Source: Pseudomonas fluorescens
Lineage (GTDB): Bacteria; Pseudomonadota; Gammaproteobacteria; Pseudomonadales; Pseudomonadaceae
Direction of reading: 5' to 3'
Length of the DNA stretch: 64,000 nt
Assembly (NCBI RefSeq): GCF_902497775.2
Contig: NZ_OZ024668.1
Span: 705,826-769,825, forward strand
The translations under genes were made by a program, and so were the position numbers. A model generated the notes under the pieces. That model did not search any database. It was given only the letters and a program-made list of their open reading frames with translations, and was not told where the DNA came from. Below, piece by piece: positions 1 to 9,593 of this stretch (its first letter is position 1; each line of letters begins with the position of its first letter).

Positions 1-117
1 AATGGTGCCCGACTCGTTGATCTTTTTCAGGGTGCCGGTCAGTTCGGCAGCGAAGGCTGGCGTGCTGATCAAAGCGGCCGCAACAGCGGCGCCCAACAGA
101 TGGGGAACGATACGCAT
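1..117 (-). CDS. gltI: GltI-type glutamate/aspartate ABC transporter substrate-binding protein (N-terminal fragment)
   Basis: Only the first 39 codons are inside the window; the gene continues past the left edge. The translation begins MRIVPHLLGAAVAAALIS and has a typical Sec signal peptide with cleavage after AFA, followed by AELTGTLKKINESGTI, the opening of GltI-family periplasmic binding proteins (LKKIxxSGxI). The product would bind glutamate/aspartate in the periplasm and deliver them to a GltJKL importer. In P. putida this gene sits next to glpD, which fits the neighbour here. A sigma-54 promoter and a probable AauR site lie upstream (separate entries). The family call rests on a short fragment plus synteny. 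Confidence 0.75.
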   Translation of the reverse strand, partial: MRIVPHLLGAAVAAALISTPAFAAELTGTLKKINESGTI

Positions 118-220
118 CAAAATTTCCTCGACGTTGTTTTTTTTATGGAGCCGTTGGCGGGCTCTTTCGTTCAGCGAACACTGCAATGAAGCGGTTTGCG
201 CATTCGGGTACTGAGTGTAG

Positions 221-236
221 AGCATGACTCGTGCCA
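221..236 (-). promoter_or_regulatory. sigma-54 (RpoN) promoter for gltI
   Basis: On the minus strand the sequence reads TGGCACGAGTCATGCT, one mismatch from the -24/-12 consensus TGGCACG-N4-TTGCT. The invariant GG and GC are ten bases apart, as RpoN promoters require. It points at gltI and would start transcription about 90 bases upstream of its ATG. Confidence 0.75.
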
Positions 237-344
237 AGCCCTGATTTCGATCATAACGCCATGAAAAACCGGGGGATTAATTTTTTTTGACGATGTGCGG
301 AAGGTAGGGTTCGTCCGGGTGGCCGAATGAGGCGGGGCTTTTCG

Positions 345-358
345 TTCGGAAAACCGAC
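345..358. promoter_or_regulatory. Probable AauR (enhancer) binding site upstream of gltI
   Basis: TTCGGAAAACCGAC is an inverted repeat that matches 13 of 14 positions of the motif I recall for the response regulator AauR (TTCGG-N4-CCGAA), which activates acidic amino acid uptake genes in P. putida. It lies about 110 bases upstream of the sigma-54 promoter, a normal enhancer distance. The region 310-327 also has TTCG and CCGAA half-sites, but spaced differently. Confidence 0.5.
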
Positions 359-368
359 TAATTGCGCT

Positions 369-426
369 CGTCGTGGGGCAAGCCCACTCCTACCCTATTT
401 GTAGGAGCGGGCCTGCCCCGCGATGC
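369..426. repeat. REP-type inverted pair between gltI and glpD
   Basis: Left arm GGGGCAAGCCCACTCCTA and right arm TAGGAGCGGGCCTGCCCC flank a short T-rich loop, followed by CGCGATG. This is the P. putida REP sequence (GCGGGCAAGCCCGCTCCTAC) in head-to-head orientation. It lies just past the glpD stop and could act as its terminator. Confidence 0.7.
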
Positions 427-436
427 TTGTCGGCTA

Positions 437-1975
437 CTAGGCAGCCTGCACGCGTGTGCGGTTCAGTTCCAGGCGTTGAAGGTACTCCTGCAATGCCTGT
501 TGCTCAGCTGGGGTGGTGAACAGGCCCAGCTTGCTGCGGCGCCAGAGGATATCGTCGGCATTCACCGCCCATTCCTCGCTGCACAGGTAGTCCACTTCAC
601 GGGTGAACAAGCCGCCACCAATGGCTTCGCCCAGGTCTTCCGGGCCCTGTACGCCTTCCAGCAGGCGCCAGACGCGGCTGCCGTAGGTGCGTGCCCAACG
701 CTTGGCGATTTCGGCCGGCAACCAGCCACAGCGGGCCAGGAGGGCATCGACCAGCGCCTGTGGGGTACTCATGTCTTCACCGCCCGGCAGTGGCGCGGTG
801 GCAGTCCAGCTGCCGCGCATCTGGGTGAAGAACGGCGCCAGTTCCGCCATGGCCGACTCGGCCAGTTTGCGGTAGGTAGTCAGTTTGCCGCCGAACACCG
901 ACAGCAGCGGCGCTTCGCCGGTGCTGGCCGACAGTGCCAGGGTGTAATCGCGGGTGACGGCCGACGGGTTGTCCGATTCGTCGTTGCACAGCGGGCGAAC
1001 ACCGGAGTAGGTGTGGAGGATATCGGCACGGCTGAGCTGGTGATTGAAATGCTCGTTGACCACTTTGAGCAGGTAATCGGTCTCGCCCTCGGTGATTGCC
1101 ACTTTGGCCGGGTCGCCGGTGTATTCGCGGTCGGTGGTGCCGATCAGGGTAAAGCGTTCCAGGTACGGAATGGCGAAGACGATGCGTTGGTCTTCGTTCT
1201 GCAGGATGTAGGCATGTTCGCCGTCATACAGCTTCGGCACGATCAGGTGGCTGCCCTGAATCAGGCGGATACCGTACGGTGCGTCGAGTTTGAGATCGTC
1301 CTGGATGAACTTGGCTACCCATGGGCCTGCCGCATTGACCAGGGCGCGGGCCTGGATCGACTGTTGGCTGCCGTCGGCGTTTTCCAGCTGCACGTTCCAC
1401 ACCCCATCGACCCGGCAGGCGCTGATGCAGCGCGTGCGGGTACGAATATCGGCGCCTTTTTCACGGGCGGCCATGGCGTTGAGCACCACCAGGCGGGCGT
1501 CGTCCACGGCGCAGTCGGCGTATTCGAAACCGCGGGTGATCGCAGGCTTGAGCGGGTTGCCCGGGCCGAAACGCAGGCTGTTGGAGGCGCCGAGCTGCTT
1601 GCGCTTGCCCAGGTGATCGTAAAGGAACAGGCCGGCGCGGATCATCCAGGCCGGGCGCAGGTGCGGGCGATGCGGCAGCACGAAGCGCATAGGCTTGACG
1701 ATATGTGGCGCCTTGGCCAGCAGCACTTCGCGCTCAGCCAGGGCTTCGCGCACCAAGCGGAATTCGTAATGTTCGAGGTAGCGCAGGCCACCGTGGATCA
1801 GCTTGCTGCTGGCCGAGGAGGTGTGGCTGGCCAGGTCGTCCTTTTCGCAAAGGAACACTGAAAGACCGCGTCCGGCTGCATCGGCGGCAATCCCCACACC
1901 GTTGATGCCGCCGCCGATTACGGCGAGGTCATAGATTTCGGCAAGGGCGGGCGATGGCAAGCTGGATTGGGACAC
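437..1975 (-). CDS. glpD: Aerobic glycerol-3-phosphate dehydrogenase GlpD
   Basis: FAD-dependent, membrane-associated enzyme that oxidises sn-glycerol-3-phosphate to dihydroxyacetone phosphate and passes electrons to ubiquinone. The 512-residue product has the N-terminal FAD-binding loop VIGGGINGVGIA at about residues 17-28, the family motif SSKLIHGGLRYLE, and a C-terminal GlpD domain with GGKLTTYRKLAE. I chose the GTG start at 1975 because a perfect AGGAGG lies six bases upstream; an ATG 14 codons earlier has no ribosome site. It is the last gene of a glpF-K-R-D cluster on the minus strand, 183 bases after glpR, with its own promoter region carrying a GlpR-like operator. Confidence 0.96.
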   Translation of the reverse strand: MSQSSLPSPALAEIYDLAVIGGGINGVGIAADAAGRGLSVFLCEKDDLASHTSSASSKLIHGGLRYLEHYEFRLVREALAEREVLLAKAPHIVKPMRFVLPHRPHLRPAWMIRAGLFLYDHLGKRKQLGASNSLRFGPGNPLKPAITRGFEYADCAVDDARLVVLNAMAAREKGADIRTRTRCISACRVDGVWNVQLENADGSQQSIQARALVNAAGPWVAKFIQDDLKLDAPYGIRLIQGSHLIVPKLYDGEHAYILQNEDQRIVFAIPYLERFTLIGTTDREYTGDPAKVAITEGETDYLLKVVNEHFNHQLSRADILHTYSGVRPLCNDESDNPSAVTRDYTLALSASTGEAPLLSVFGGKLTTYRKLAESAMAELAPFFTQMRGSWTATAPLPGGEDMSTPQALVDALLARCGWLPAEIAKRWARTYGSRVWRLLEGVQGPEDLGEAIGGGLFTREVDYLCSEEWAVNADDILWRRSKLGLFTTPAEQQALQEYLQRLELNRTRVQAA

Positions 1976-2018
1976 GGGTGGCCTCCTGAAGGTCTTTCCG
2001 ACATCGAATCTGAACATT

Positions 2019-2038
2019 AATGTTCACTTTCGAAAATA
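2019..2038 (-). promoter_or_regulatory. GlpR operator upstream of glpD
   Basis: On the minus strand the 20 bases run TATTTTCG...GTGAACATT and match 17 of 20 positions of the GlpR consensus known from E. coli (WATKTTCGWTAWCGAACATW). It sits 44 bases upstream of the glpD start. A second, perfect half-site (TAACGAACATT, plus strand) lies at 2112-2122. Both support repression of glpD by the GlpR encoded next door. Confidence 0.6.
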
Positions 2039-2111
2039 CTAGCGCAACAAAATGCCGCTCGCCAGTCACTTCCCGTAGAAAATACTGATCAGATGACAAA
2101 TAAATGAAAAA

Positions 2112-2122
2112 TAACGAACATT
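2112..2122. promoter_or_regulatory. GlpR operator half-site in the glpR-glpD gap
   Basis: TAACGAACATT matches the right half of the GlpR consensus exactly; the left half is degenerate. It lies about 75 bases upstream of the stronger site at 2019-2038, so it could be an auxiliary operator. Confidence 0.4.
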
Positions 2123-2158
2123 CGAGCTGCCACCGTTGCGATGGCAGCTTGCGCCGGC

Positions 2159-2914
2159 TCAGACCACTTCGAGGCGAATCTTGTACTGATTGAGCAACTG
2201 GGTGAGGGCCGGTACCGGCGCCTGGTCGGTCACCAGGCAGTCGATCAGGCTGATCGAGCCCAGGCGCACCATGGCGTTACGGCCGAACTTGCTCGAGTCG
2301 GCGGCCAGGATCACCTGGCGGGCATTGGCGATGATCGCCTGGGATACCCGTACTTCCTGGTAGTCGAAATCCAGCAGGCTGCCGTCTTCATCGATACCAC
2401 TGATGCCGACCAGGGCGAAGTCGACCTTGAACTGGTTGATGAAGTCGACACTGGCCTGACCCACCACGCCGCCGTCACGGCGCACATTGCCGCCGGCCAG
2501 CAGCACTTCGAAATCATCCTTGGCACTGAGGATCGACGCCACGTGCAGGTTGTTGGTGATGATTTTCAGGTGGTTATGGTTGAGCAGGGCGCGGGCAATG
2601 GATTCGGTAGTGGTGCCGATGTTGATGAACAGCGAGGCGTGGTCGGGAATCTGCGCGGCAATCGCCTCGGCAATACGCTGCTTTTCATCGCGCATCTGGT
2701 CGGCGCGCATGGCGTAGGCGGTGTTTTCGATACTGGAGTCGTAGGCCGCGCCACCGTGGTAGCGGCGTAGCAGGTTGACCTCCGCCAGCTGGTTGATATC
2801 ACGGCGGATGGTTTGCGGAGTGACGACGAACAACTGCGCCATTTCTTCGATACTGACATAGCCGCGTTCGCGAACCAGTTCGAGGATTTGTTGTTGGCGA
2901 GGGGGCAGATTCAT
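2159..2914 (-). CDS. glpR: DeoR-family repressor of glycerol genes, GlpR
   Basis: 251-residue DeoR-family repressor; the known ligand of GlpR is glycerol-3-phosphate. The N-terminal winged helix-turn-helix (about residues 6-57, [20 protein letters not shown] and [13 protein letters not shown]) is followed by the DeoR sugar-phosphate sensor domain, with [28 protein letters not shown] and LAADSSKFG. The start at 2914 (MNLPPRQQQ) is preceded by AAAGGA; an upstream ATG nine codons earlier has none. It lies between glpK and glpD, the usual P. putida order, and would repress glpF-K and glpD. Confidence 0.95.
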   Translation of the reverse strand: MNLPPRQQQILELVRERGYVSIEEMAQLFVVTPQTIRRDINQLAEVNLLRRYHGGAAYDSSIENTAYAMRADQMRDEKQRIAEAIAAQIPDHASLFINIGTTTESIARALLNHNHLKIITNNLHVASILSAKDDFEVLLAGGNVRRDGGVVGQASVDFINQFKVDFALVGISGIDEDGSLLDFDYQEVRVSQAIIANARQVILAADSSKFGRNAMVRLGSISLIDCLVTDQAPVPALTQLLNQYKIRLEVV

Positions 2915-2960
2915 GGGCGGTCCTTTGGGGCAGCCGGGCAAATTGCGCCATGAAAACAGC

Positions 2961-3030
2961 TCAAGCTACAAGCTGCAAGCCACAAGATGATTCGCGTCTT
3001 ACGCACTTGCAGCTTGCGGCTTACAGCTTG
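2961..3030. repeat. Imperfect inverted repeat in the glpK-glpR gap
   Basis: TCAAGCTACAAGCTGCAAGCC at 2961 is mirrored by GCTTGCGGCTTACAGCTTG ending at 3030, built from the unit CAAGCTGCAAG. I recall this repeat type as dispersed in Pseudomonas genomes, distinct from the GCGGGCAAGCCCGC REP. It sits between the glpK stop and the glpR start and may fold in the mRNA to separate expression of the two genes. Confidence 0.55.
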
Positions 3031-3040
3031 CTTCTACTGC

Positions 3041-4555
<1,515 letters not shown>

Positions 4556-4607
4556 CTAAATAGGGTGGAGATCAGGGCGGGGCGAGCCGGGCTCGCCACT
4601 GCAGGCA

Positions 4608-5459
4608 TCAGGATGCCTGGGGCTTGCCCTGAGGGTTGGCGTCGGTCTGGGCGCTTTCGCTCTCGGCAACCGGCAGGTTGCGGGCGATCACACCGCGGTA
4701 CAGGGCGGCCCCAAGGCTCGCTCCTATGATCGGCGCAAAAATCGGAATCAGGAAATAGGGAATATCACGACCGCCGGTAAAGGCAACTTCGCCCCAGCCA
4801 GCGAGGAAAGTCATCAGCTTGGGCCCGAAGTCCCGCGCCGGGTTCATCGCAAAGCCGGTCAGTGGCCCCATGGCGCTACCGATCACGGCAATCAGCAGGC
4901 CGATCAGCAGGGGCGCCATGGCGCCGCGCGGCAAGCCGTTGTTGTCATCGGTCAGGGCCATGATCACCGCCATCAGCACGGCGGTGATGATCACTTCGAC
5001 CAGGAAAGCCTGACCGGTGGACAGCGCCGGGTGCGGATAGGTGGAGAACACCGAGGCCAGCTCCAGGCTGGCCTGGCTGCCGCGGATCATTTCGTGGGCT
5101 TGTTCGAAATCGAAGAACAGGTTGCTGTACAGCGTGTAAACCAACGCCGCGCCACAGAAGGCGCCGGCGATCTGGGCAACGATGTAGAACGCCAGTTTGT
5201 GCTTCTCGAAACCGGCGAACAGGCACAGGGCGATGCTCACAGCCGGGTTCAGGTGCGCGCCGGAAACCCCGGCGGTCAGGTAGATCGCCATGCTCACGCC
5301 AACGCCCCAGATGATGCTGATTTCCCACAGGCCAAAGCTGGCACCCGCCACCTTGAGCGCAGCGACGCAACCGGTGCCGAAAAAGATCAGCAGCGCGGTG
5401 CCGAGAAATTCGGCCATGCACTGGCTTGATAGTGTTGGTTGTCGCAGAGCAGTCGTCAT
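4608..5459 (-). CDS. glpF: Glycerol uptake facilitator GlpF (aquaglyceroporin)
   Basis: Inner-membrane channel of the MIP family for passive entry of glycerol; 283 residues with six membrane spans. Both pore signatures are intact: HLNPAV in the first half and MNPARD in the second. The C-terminal about 20 residues (ESESAQTDANPQGKPQ) are a polar cytoplasmic tail. A GAGGT ribosome site precedes the ATG at 5459. It is the first gene of the glpFKRD cluster, and a sequence related to the GlpR operator lies about 160 bases upstream. Confidence 0.96.
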   Translation of the reverse strand: MTTALRQPTLSSQCMAEFLGTALLIFFGTGCVAALKVAGASFGLWEISIIWGVGVSMAIYLTAGVSGAHLNPAVSIALCLFAGFEKHKLAFYIVAQIAGAFCGAALVYTLYSNLFFDFEQAHEMIRGSQASLELASVFSTYPHPALSTGQAFLVEVIITAVLMAVIMALTDDNNGLPRGAMAPLLIGLLIAVIGSAMGPLTGFAMNPARDFGPKLMTFLAGWGEVAFTGGRDIPYFLIPIFAPIIGASLGAALYRGVIARNLPVAESESAQTDANPQGKPQAS

Positions 5460-5615
5460 TCGTTACCTCGGTTCTTGTTGTTGTGAGGCGCAGTGAGCGC
5501 TCGACAAAAACCCGACAGAAATCCCCATTTCGGTCGGGCGGCGGCAGAAAATGCACCTTATCGGGGCATGGCTATATTCAGAATCGAAAAAATATAGACA
5601 AGAAACGCTTATGTC

Positions 5616-5635
5616 AAAGGTCGAAAGTGAACCAC
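5616..5635. promoter_or_regulatory. Candidate GlpR operator upstream of glpF
   Basis: The plus strand contains TCGAAAGTGAAC (5621-5632), an exact 12-base copy of the core of the operator found upstream of glpD, although the full 20-base match to the GlpR consensus is only about 12 of 20. An overlapping inverted repeat GTGAA-N6-TTCAC spans 5627-5642. Since glpF heads the operon that encodes GlpR, autoregulation here is likely. Confidence 0.45.
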
Positions 5636-5742
5636 CATTCACAATCTGACTATTGGTGACGGTGATGGGCGTTGGTTGAACTTGGGGTTTTGCCCTAAAG
5701 TAACCCGCGAAATGGCATTCACCCTTCTGCTTGGAGTCCTGC

Positions 5743-6213
5743 ATGACCCCCGCCCTGGATCTGCTGAAAAAGGTTCGCGCCGAACACCACATCCACAGTT
5801 ATGAACATGATCCCAAGGCTGCGTCCTACGGCCTGGAAGCGGCGGAGAAGCTCAGCCTTGAGCCTGCGCGGGTGTTCAAGACCTTGCTGGCCAGCAGCGA
5901 AAAGGGCGAGTTGCTCGTGGCGGTAGTGCCGGTGGTCGGTAGTCTGGATCTGAAGGGCCTGGCCCATGCTGCCGGGGTTAAGAAGTGCGAAATGGCCGAT
6001 CCGGCGGCGGCTCAGCGCTCAACCGGGTACCTGCTGGGCGGGATCAGCCCGCTAGGGCAGAAAAAACGCCTGCGCACCTTCATTGATGAAACTGCCCAAT
6101 CCTTTGAAACAATTTTCGTCAGCGCTGGCCGCCGGGGCCTGGAAGTCGAGCTGGCCGCTGCGGTGCTGGCCGAGCATACCCAGGGCAAATTCGCCGTCAT
6201 TGGCCGTGTCTGA
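5743..6213 (+). CDS. ybaK: YbaK/EbsC-type aminoacyl-tRNA deacylase
   Basis: 156-residue protein of the YbaK/ProXp family, which hydrolyses Cys-tRNA(Pro) and so corrects prolyl-tRNA synthetase errors. The family lysine region is present as ARVFKTLLA (K near residue 46), followed by VVPVVGSLDLKGLA and the GGISPLGQKKRLRTFID segment typical of YbaK. The start at 5743 (MTPALDLL) is set by TTGGAG six bases upstream; an ATG four codons earlier is less well placed. It is divergent from glpF and monocistronic as far as I can see. Confidence 0.9.
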   Translation: MTPALDLLKKVRAEHHIHSYEHDPKAASYGLEAAEKLSLEPARVFKTLLASSEKGELLVAVVPVVGSLDLKGLAHAAGVKKCEMADPAAAQRSTGYLLGGISPLGQKKRLRTFIDETAQSFETIFVSAGRRGLEVELAAAVLAEHTQGKFAVIGRV

Positions 6214-6306
6214 CATCTGTATGCTGAAAATAGCTTGATTCTGTCTCTGTCGGCCTTTGCCGCCTGGCGGGCATGCTCTGTGCCCTGCCACTGAGAGATG
6301 CGCCCC

Positions 6307-7086
6307 ATGCAGCTTGAATTCCACCAGGTCGATGCCTTCAGCGACCGTCCCTTTGCCGGCAACCCGGCCATGGTCTATCGCCTGGACAGCTGGCTCACCG
6401 ATGAGCTGATGCAGCAGATCGCCGCCGAGCACAACCTCGCCGAGACCGCCTTCGTCGTCCCCCATGTCGAAGGCTGGCAGATCCGCTGGTTCACCCCGAG
6501 CACCGAAGTGCCGCTGTGTGGTCACGCGACCCTGGCCAGCGCTCATGTGCTGCTGGAGGTCTATAAAGTGCCGGGTGAGCGGCTGCTGTTCCAAAGCAAA
6601 TCCGGCCCGCTGAGCGTAAGCCGTGAGGGCGAGCGCTTGCAGCTGGATTTCCCGCGGGTCGAGCCGCAACCCTTGCATGAAGCGCTGCCGGTGGCCGAGG
6701 CCCTGGGCTGCCCGGTGCTGGAGGTGTGGAAAACCAGCGAGCTGCTGGTGCGGGTTGAATCCGAGCAGGTATTGCGTGCCTGTACGCCGGACATGGCGGC
6801 GCTGGCGCAGCTACCAGGGCTGGGGGTGATCGTCACCGCGCCGGGTATCGAGCACGATTTTGTGTCGCGCTACTTTGCGCCGGGTATCGGCATCCCTGAA
6901 GACCCGGTGACAGGCTCCACCCACTGCAGCCTGATCCCGTATTGGGCGCAGCGCCTGGGCAAGAGCGAGCTACGCGCATTCCAGTGTTCGAGTCGTGGCG
7001 GGGAGCTGTTCTGCCGGCTGGAGGGCGAGCGGGTGAAGATTGCCGGGCATGCCAGGCTTGTCGCCAGTGGGGTTTTGATGATTTAG
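6307..7086 (+). CDS. PhzF-family epimerase/isomerase
   Basis: 259-residue member of the PhzF superfamily (diaminopimelate epimerase fold; includes YddE-type proteins). The catalytic glutamate equivalent is in AEHNLAETAFVV (about E46), and the second-half motifs GIPEDPVTGSTHC and CGHATLASA are intact. True PhzF makes phenazine, but no phenazine genes are nearby and the substrate cannot be told from sequence. The start at 6307 (MQLEFHQVDAF) has GAGAG about ten bases upstream. It is followed by a very large inverted repeat that probably terminates it. Confidence 0.85.
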   Translation: MQLEFHQVDAFSDRPFAGNPAMVYRLDSWLTDELMQQIAAEHNLAETAFVVPHVEGWQIRWFTPSTEVPLCGHATLASAHVLLEVYKVPGERLLFQSKSGPLSVSREGERLQLDFPRVEPQPLHEALPVAEALGCPVLEVWKTSELLVRVESEQVLRACTPDMAALAQLPGLGVIVTAPGIEHDFVSRYFAPGIGIPEDPVTGSTHCSLIPYWAQRLGKSELRAFQCSSRGGELFCRLEGERVKIAGHARLVASGVLMI

Positions 7087-7089
7087 AAG

Positions 7090-7179
7090 CATCGCGGGTC
7101 AAGTCGAGTCGCCGCACCGCCGCTCCTGCAGAGGTCAATGTAGGAGCGGCGGTGCGGCGACTCGACTTGACCCGCGATT
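7090..7179. repeat. Large REP-type inverted repeat (40-bp arms) between convergent genes
   Basis: Arms 7090-7129 and 7140-7179 pair at 38-39 of 40 positions around a ten-base loop (AGAGGTCAAT). The outer part is CATCGCGGGTCAAG and the inner part CCGCCGCTCCTGC, i.e. two REP units head to head with an extra GTCGAGTCGCCGC block. It fills the gap between the ends of the PhzF-like gene and the ABC ATPase gene and is suited to be a bidirectional terminator. Confidence 0.8.
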
Positions 7180-7188
7180 GACCTTACC

Positions 7189-8298
7189 TCATACCGCCGA
7201 GCTGTACCGGCGAACGCCGTTCTCCGGCACCGGCAGTTGCGCCGCCACACTGCCAGGCACCGCAAACACCACCAGGTGATCCGCTGCTACTTCAATCCCC
7301 ACTTCGCTACCGACCTGATGGTCATTGTGGCTCGGGAAGATCGCTTCGAGCTGGCTGCCGGTCGGCAGTTGCAGGCGATACAGGGTCGAGGCACCGAGGA
7401 AGCTCTTGCCGACGATCAGTGCTTTTAGCTCGCTGTGCGGCGCATGGATGATGTCGTCCGGACGCAGCAGCACATCCACGGCGCTGCCGGGCGTCAGGGT
7501 GTAGGCACGGTTGCCGCGCAGCTCACCGAGCTCGGTGCGTACCGATTCCGGGGTGGTCAGTTGGCCACGAATGAAATAGCCCTGGCCGATGAAGCTGGCC
7601 ACAAACGGCGTCAGCGGCTCGTGGTAGAGGTTGTAGGGGGTATCCCACTGCTCCAGGCGACCTTCCTTGAACACGCCGACATGATCACTGACGGCGAAGG
7701 CTTCTTCCTGGTCGTGGGTCACCAGAATCGCACTGGTGCCCCGGCTTTTGAGGATATCGCGCACTTCATGGCTCAGGCGCCGGCGCAGCTCGACGTCGAG
7801 GTTGGAGAACGGTTCATCGAGCAGCAGCAGTTGCGGTTCGGGTGCCAGCGCGCGAGCCAGGGCCACACGTTGCTGCTGGCCACCGGAAAGCTCGTGAGGG
7901 TAGCGTTTGCCCAGGCCGCCGAGCTTGACCAGCTCGAGCATCTCTTCGACCACCTGGCGCTGTTGCGGGTGCTTGCCGATACCGAAGGCGATGTTCTCGG
8001 CCACGGTCAGGTGTGGGAACAGCGCGTAGTCCTGGAACACCATGCCGATCCGGCGTTTCTCCGGGGCCAGGGTGAAGCCGGCCTTGGAGATGACTTCGCC
8101 GCCCAGCTGGATCTCGCCTTCGTGCACCGGTTCGAAACCGGCGATGGCGCGCAGGGTGGTGGTCTTGCCGCAGCCTGAGGAGCCCAGCAGGCAACCGATG
8201 TCGCCGGCGTTCAGGTGCAGGTTGAGGTTCTGGACGATGCGCTGCTCGCCATAGCCACAGGCGAGCTCGCGCAGGTTAAGCAGTAAAGGTTGACTCAT
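7189..8298 (-). CDS. ABC transporter ATP-binding protein (FbpC/PotA-like), orphan
   Basis: 369-residue importer-type ATPase: Walker [10 protein letters not shown] at residues 39-47, signature LSGGQQQR, Walker [14 protein letters not shown]-loop LVTHDQEEA, then a C-terminal TOBE-like regulatory part from about residue 240 ([10 protein letters not shown]). This layout is that of the ferric iron FbpC and related ATPases. No permease or binding protein gene is beside it. Its ATG overlaps the argF stop codon (ATGA), so it is probably translated from the argF mRNA. Its transport partner is unknown; P. aeruginosa has the same argF-ATPase pair as I recall. Confidence 0.9.
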   Translation of the reverse strand: MSQPLLLNLRELACGYGEQRIVQNLNLHLNAGDIGCLLGSSGCGKTTTLRAIAGFEPVHEGEIQLGGEVISKAGFTLAPEKRRIGMVFQDYALFPHLTVAENIAFGIGKHPQQRQVVEEMLELVKLGGLGKRYPHELSGGQQQRVALARALAPEPQLLLLDEPFSNLDVELRRRLSHEVRDILKSRGTSAILVTHDQEEAFAVSDHVGVFKEGRLEQWDTPYNLYHEPLTPFVASFIGQGYFIRGQLTTPESVRTELGELRGNRAYTLTPGSAVDVLLRPDDIIHAPHSELKALIVGKSFLGASTLYRLQLPTGSQLEAIFPSHNDHQVGSEVGIEVAADHLVVFAVPGSVAAQLPVPENGVRRYSSAV

Positions 8299-9215
8299 GC
8301 GTGGTGATAGGCCGGTTCAACAAGAAATTCGAGAAGCGCCTTCTGTGCATGCAAGCGGTTTTCGGCCTGGTCCCAGGCGACCGAACGGGGGTCGTCGAGC
8401 AGGTCCAGGCTGATTTCCTCGCCGCGATGAGCGGGCAGGCAGTGCATGAACAGGGCATCGGGTGCTGCCAGGTCGAGCAGTTCGCGGGTTACCTGGTAAG
8501 GCGCGAACAAGGCCAGACGCCGTGCAGTTTCCTCTTCCTGACCCATGGAAGTCCAGACATCGGTGCTCACCAGGTGGGCACCCTGCACCGCATCCTTGGG
8601 TTCACGGAAGATCTGCACGCGGTCACCGGCCTGGGCCAGGAACTGCGCATTGGGCTCGAATTCGGCCGGGCAGGCGATGCGCAGCTGGAAGTCGAACTGG
8701 ATGGCCGCTTCTATATAGCTGTTGCACATGTTGTTGCCGTCGCCGATCCAGGCCACGGTCTTGCCCTGGATGGCGCCGCGGTGCTCGAGGAAGGTCTGCA
8801 TGTCAGCCAGCAGCTGGCATGGGTGCAGGTCGTCGGACAGGCCGTTGATTACCGGCACCCGCGAATTGGCGGCGAATTCGGTCAGGGTGCTGTGGGCAAA
8901 GGTGCGGATCATCACCGCATCGAGCATGCGCGACATGACGATGGCGCAGTCGCCGATCGGCTCGCCACGGCCCAGCTGGGTGTCCCGTGGCGAGAGGAAG
9001 ATGGCCTGGCCGCCGAGCTGGATCATGCCGGCTTCGAACGACAGGCGGGTGCGGGTCGAGGACTTTTCGAAGATCATCCCCAGTACGCGGTTTTTCAGCG
9101 GTTCGAACAGTACGCCGCGGTTACGCAGGTCCTTCAGCTCGATACCTCGACGGATCACACTGAGCAGTTCTTCGGGTGTGAAATCCATCAGGGAGAGAAA
9201 GTGCCTAGCGCTCAT
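8295..9215 (-). CDS. argF: Ornithine carbamoyltransferase (anabolic)
   Basis: Condenses ornithine and carbamoyl phosphate to citrulline in arginine synthesis. The 306-residue product has the carbamoyl phosphate loop KSSTRTR (51-57), HPCQ, the ornithine-binding region with SMGQEEE, and the catalytic HCLPAHRG near the C-terminus. Length and sequence fit the anabolic ArgF rather than the longer catabolic ArcB. Upstream, an ArgR half-site overlaps a sigma-70 promoter, so repression by arginine is likely. The stop codon overlaps the start of the ABC ATPase gene. Confidence 0.95.
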   Translation of the reverse strand: MSARHFLSLMDFTPEELLSVIRRGIELKDLRNRGVLFEPLKNRVLGMIFEKSSTRTRLSFEAGMIQLGGQAIFLSPRDTQLGRGEPIGDCAIVMSRMLDAVMIRTFAHSTLTEFAANSRVPVINGLSDDLHPCQLLADMQTFLEHRGAIQGKTVAWIGDGNNMCNSYIEAAIQFDFQLRIACPAEFEPNAQFLAQAGDRVQIFREPKDAVQGAHLVSTDVWTSMGQEEETARRLALFAPYQVTRELLDLAAPDALFMHCLPAHRGEEISLDLLDDPRSVAWDQAENRLHAQKALLEFLVEPAYHHA

Positions 9216-9593
9216 TTTTGACTACCTTTTTGCAACAGACCGCAGATCAGCCATACCGGTTTTTCAAAACAACGGAAGTGACCTGCGGCGAAAGCCGCAC
9301 GGGGCGACGAATTAGGAGAAGACGCAATACTATAATTAAATGTCGCGTCATACCAAGAGGGGGTTTCGTCGCCGATGTTTCAGGCAGTGTCGTAACCCAT
9401 TGGACAGAAGCTTTTTTTATACGTTACGCAAGGGTTTTACACTGCCTGCCAGCGCCTTGGCAAACCCGGTCAGCGGGTCTGGGCTGAATCGCTGCGCCTG
9501 ATGCCCGAAGATTCACGCGACAAACCTCACTGGTAGCCCGGCCGGCTCAGGCTCATAGTCAGTCGATCCCAGACACCCGAGCAAGAGGTGGCC
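9216..9593. other. Divergent intergenic region argF / molybdopterin oxidoreductase
   Basis: 378 bases without a gene. It holds the argF promoter and ArgR site described separately. I found no small gene, hairpin terminator or clear promoter for the rightward gene in 9380-9580; only the ribosome site AAGAGG at 9583-9588 is evident. Confidence 0.6.
9329..9356 (-). promoter_or_regulatory. argF promoter with embedded ArgR site
   Basis: On the minus strand TTGGTA (-35, 9351-9356) and TATAGT (-10, 9329-9334) are 16 bases apart and face argF. Between them, on the plus strand, TGTCGC at 9341 followed by N8 and AA at 9355 matches the Pseudomonas ArgR half-site TGTCGC-N8-AA exactly. A weaker CGTCGC copy lies at 9367. 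Binding here would block polymerase. Confidence 0.5.

Noticed and set aside
362..1861. Long open frame (499 codons) on the plus strand opposite glpD
   Set aside because: It is antisense to the whole glpD coding region, with composition typical of third-frame shadows in GC-rich DNA; no recognised domain.
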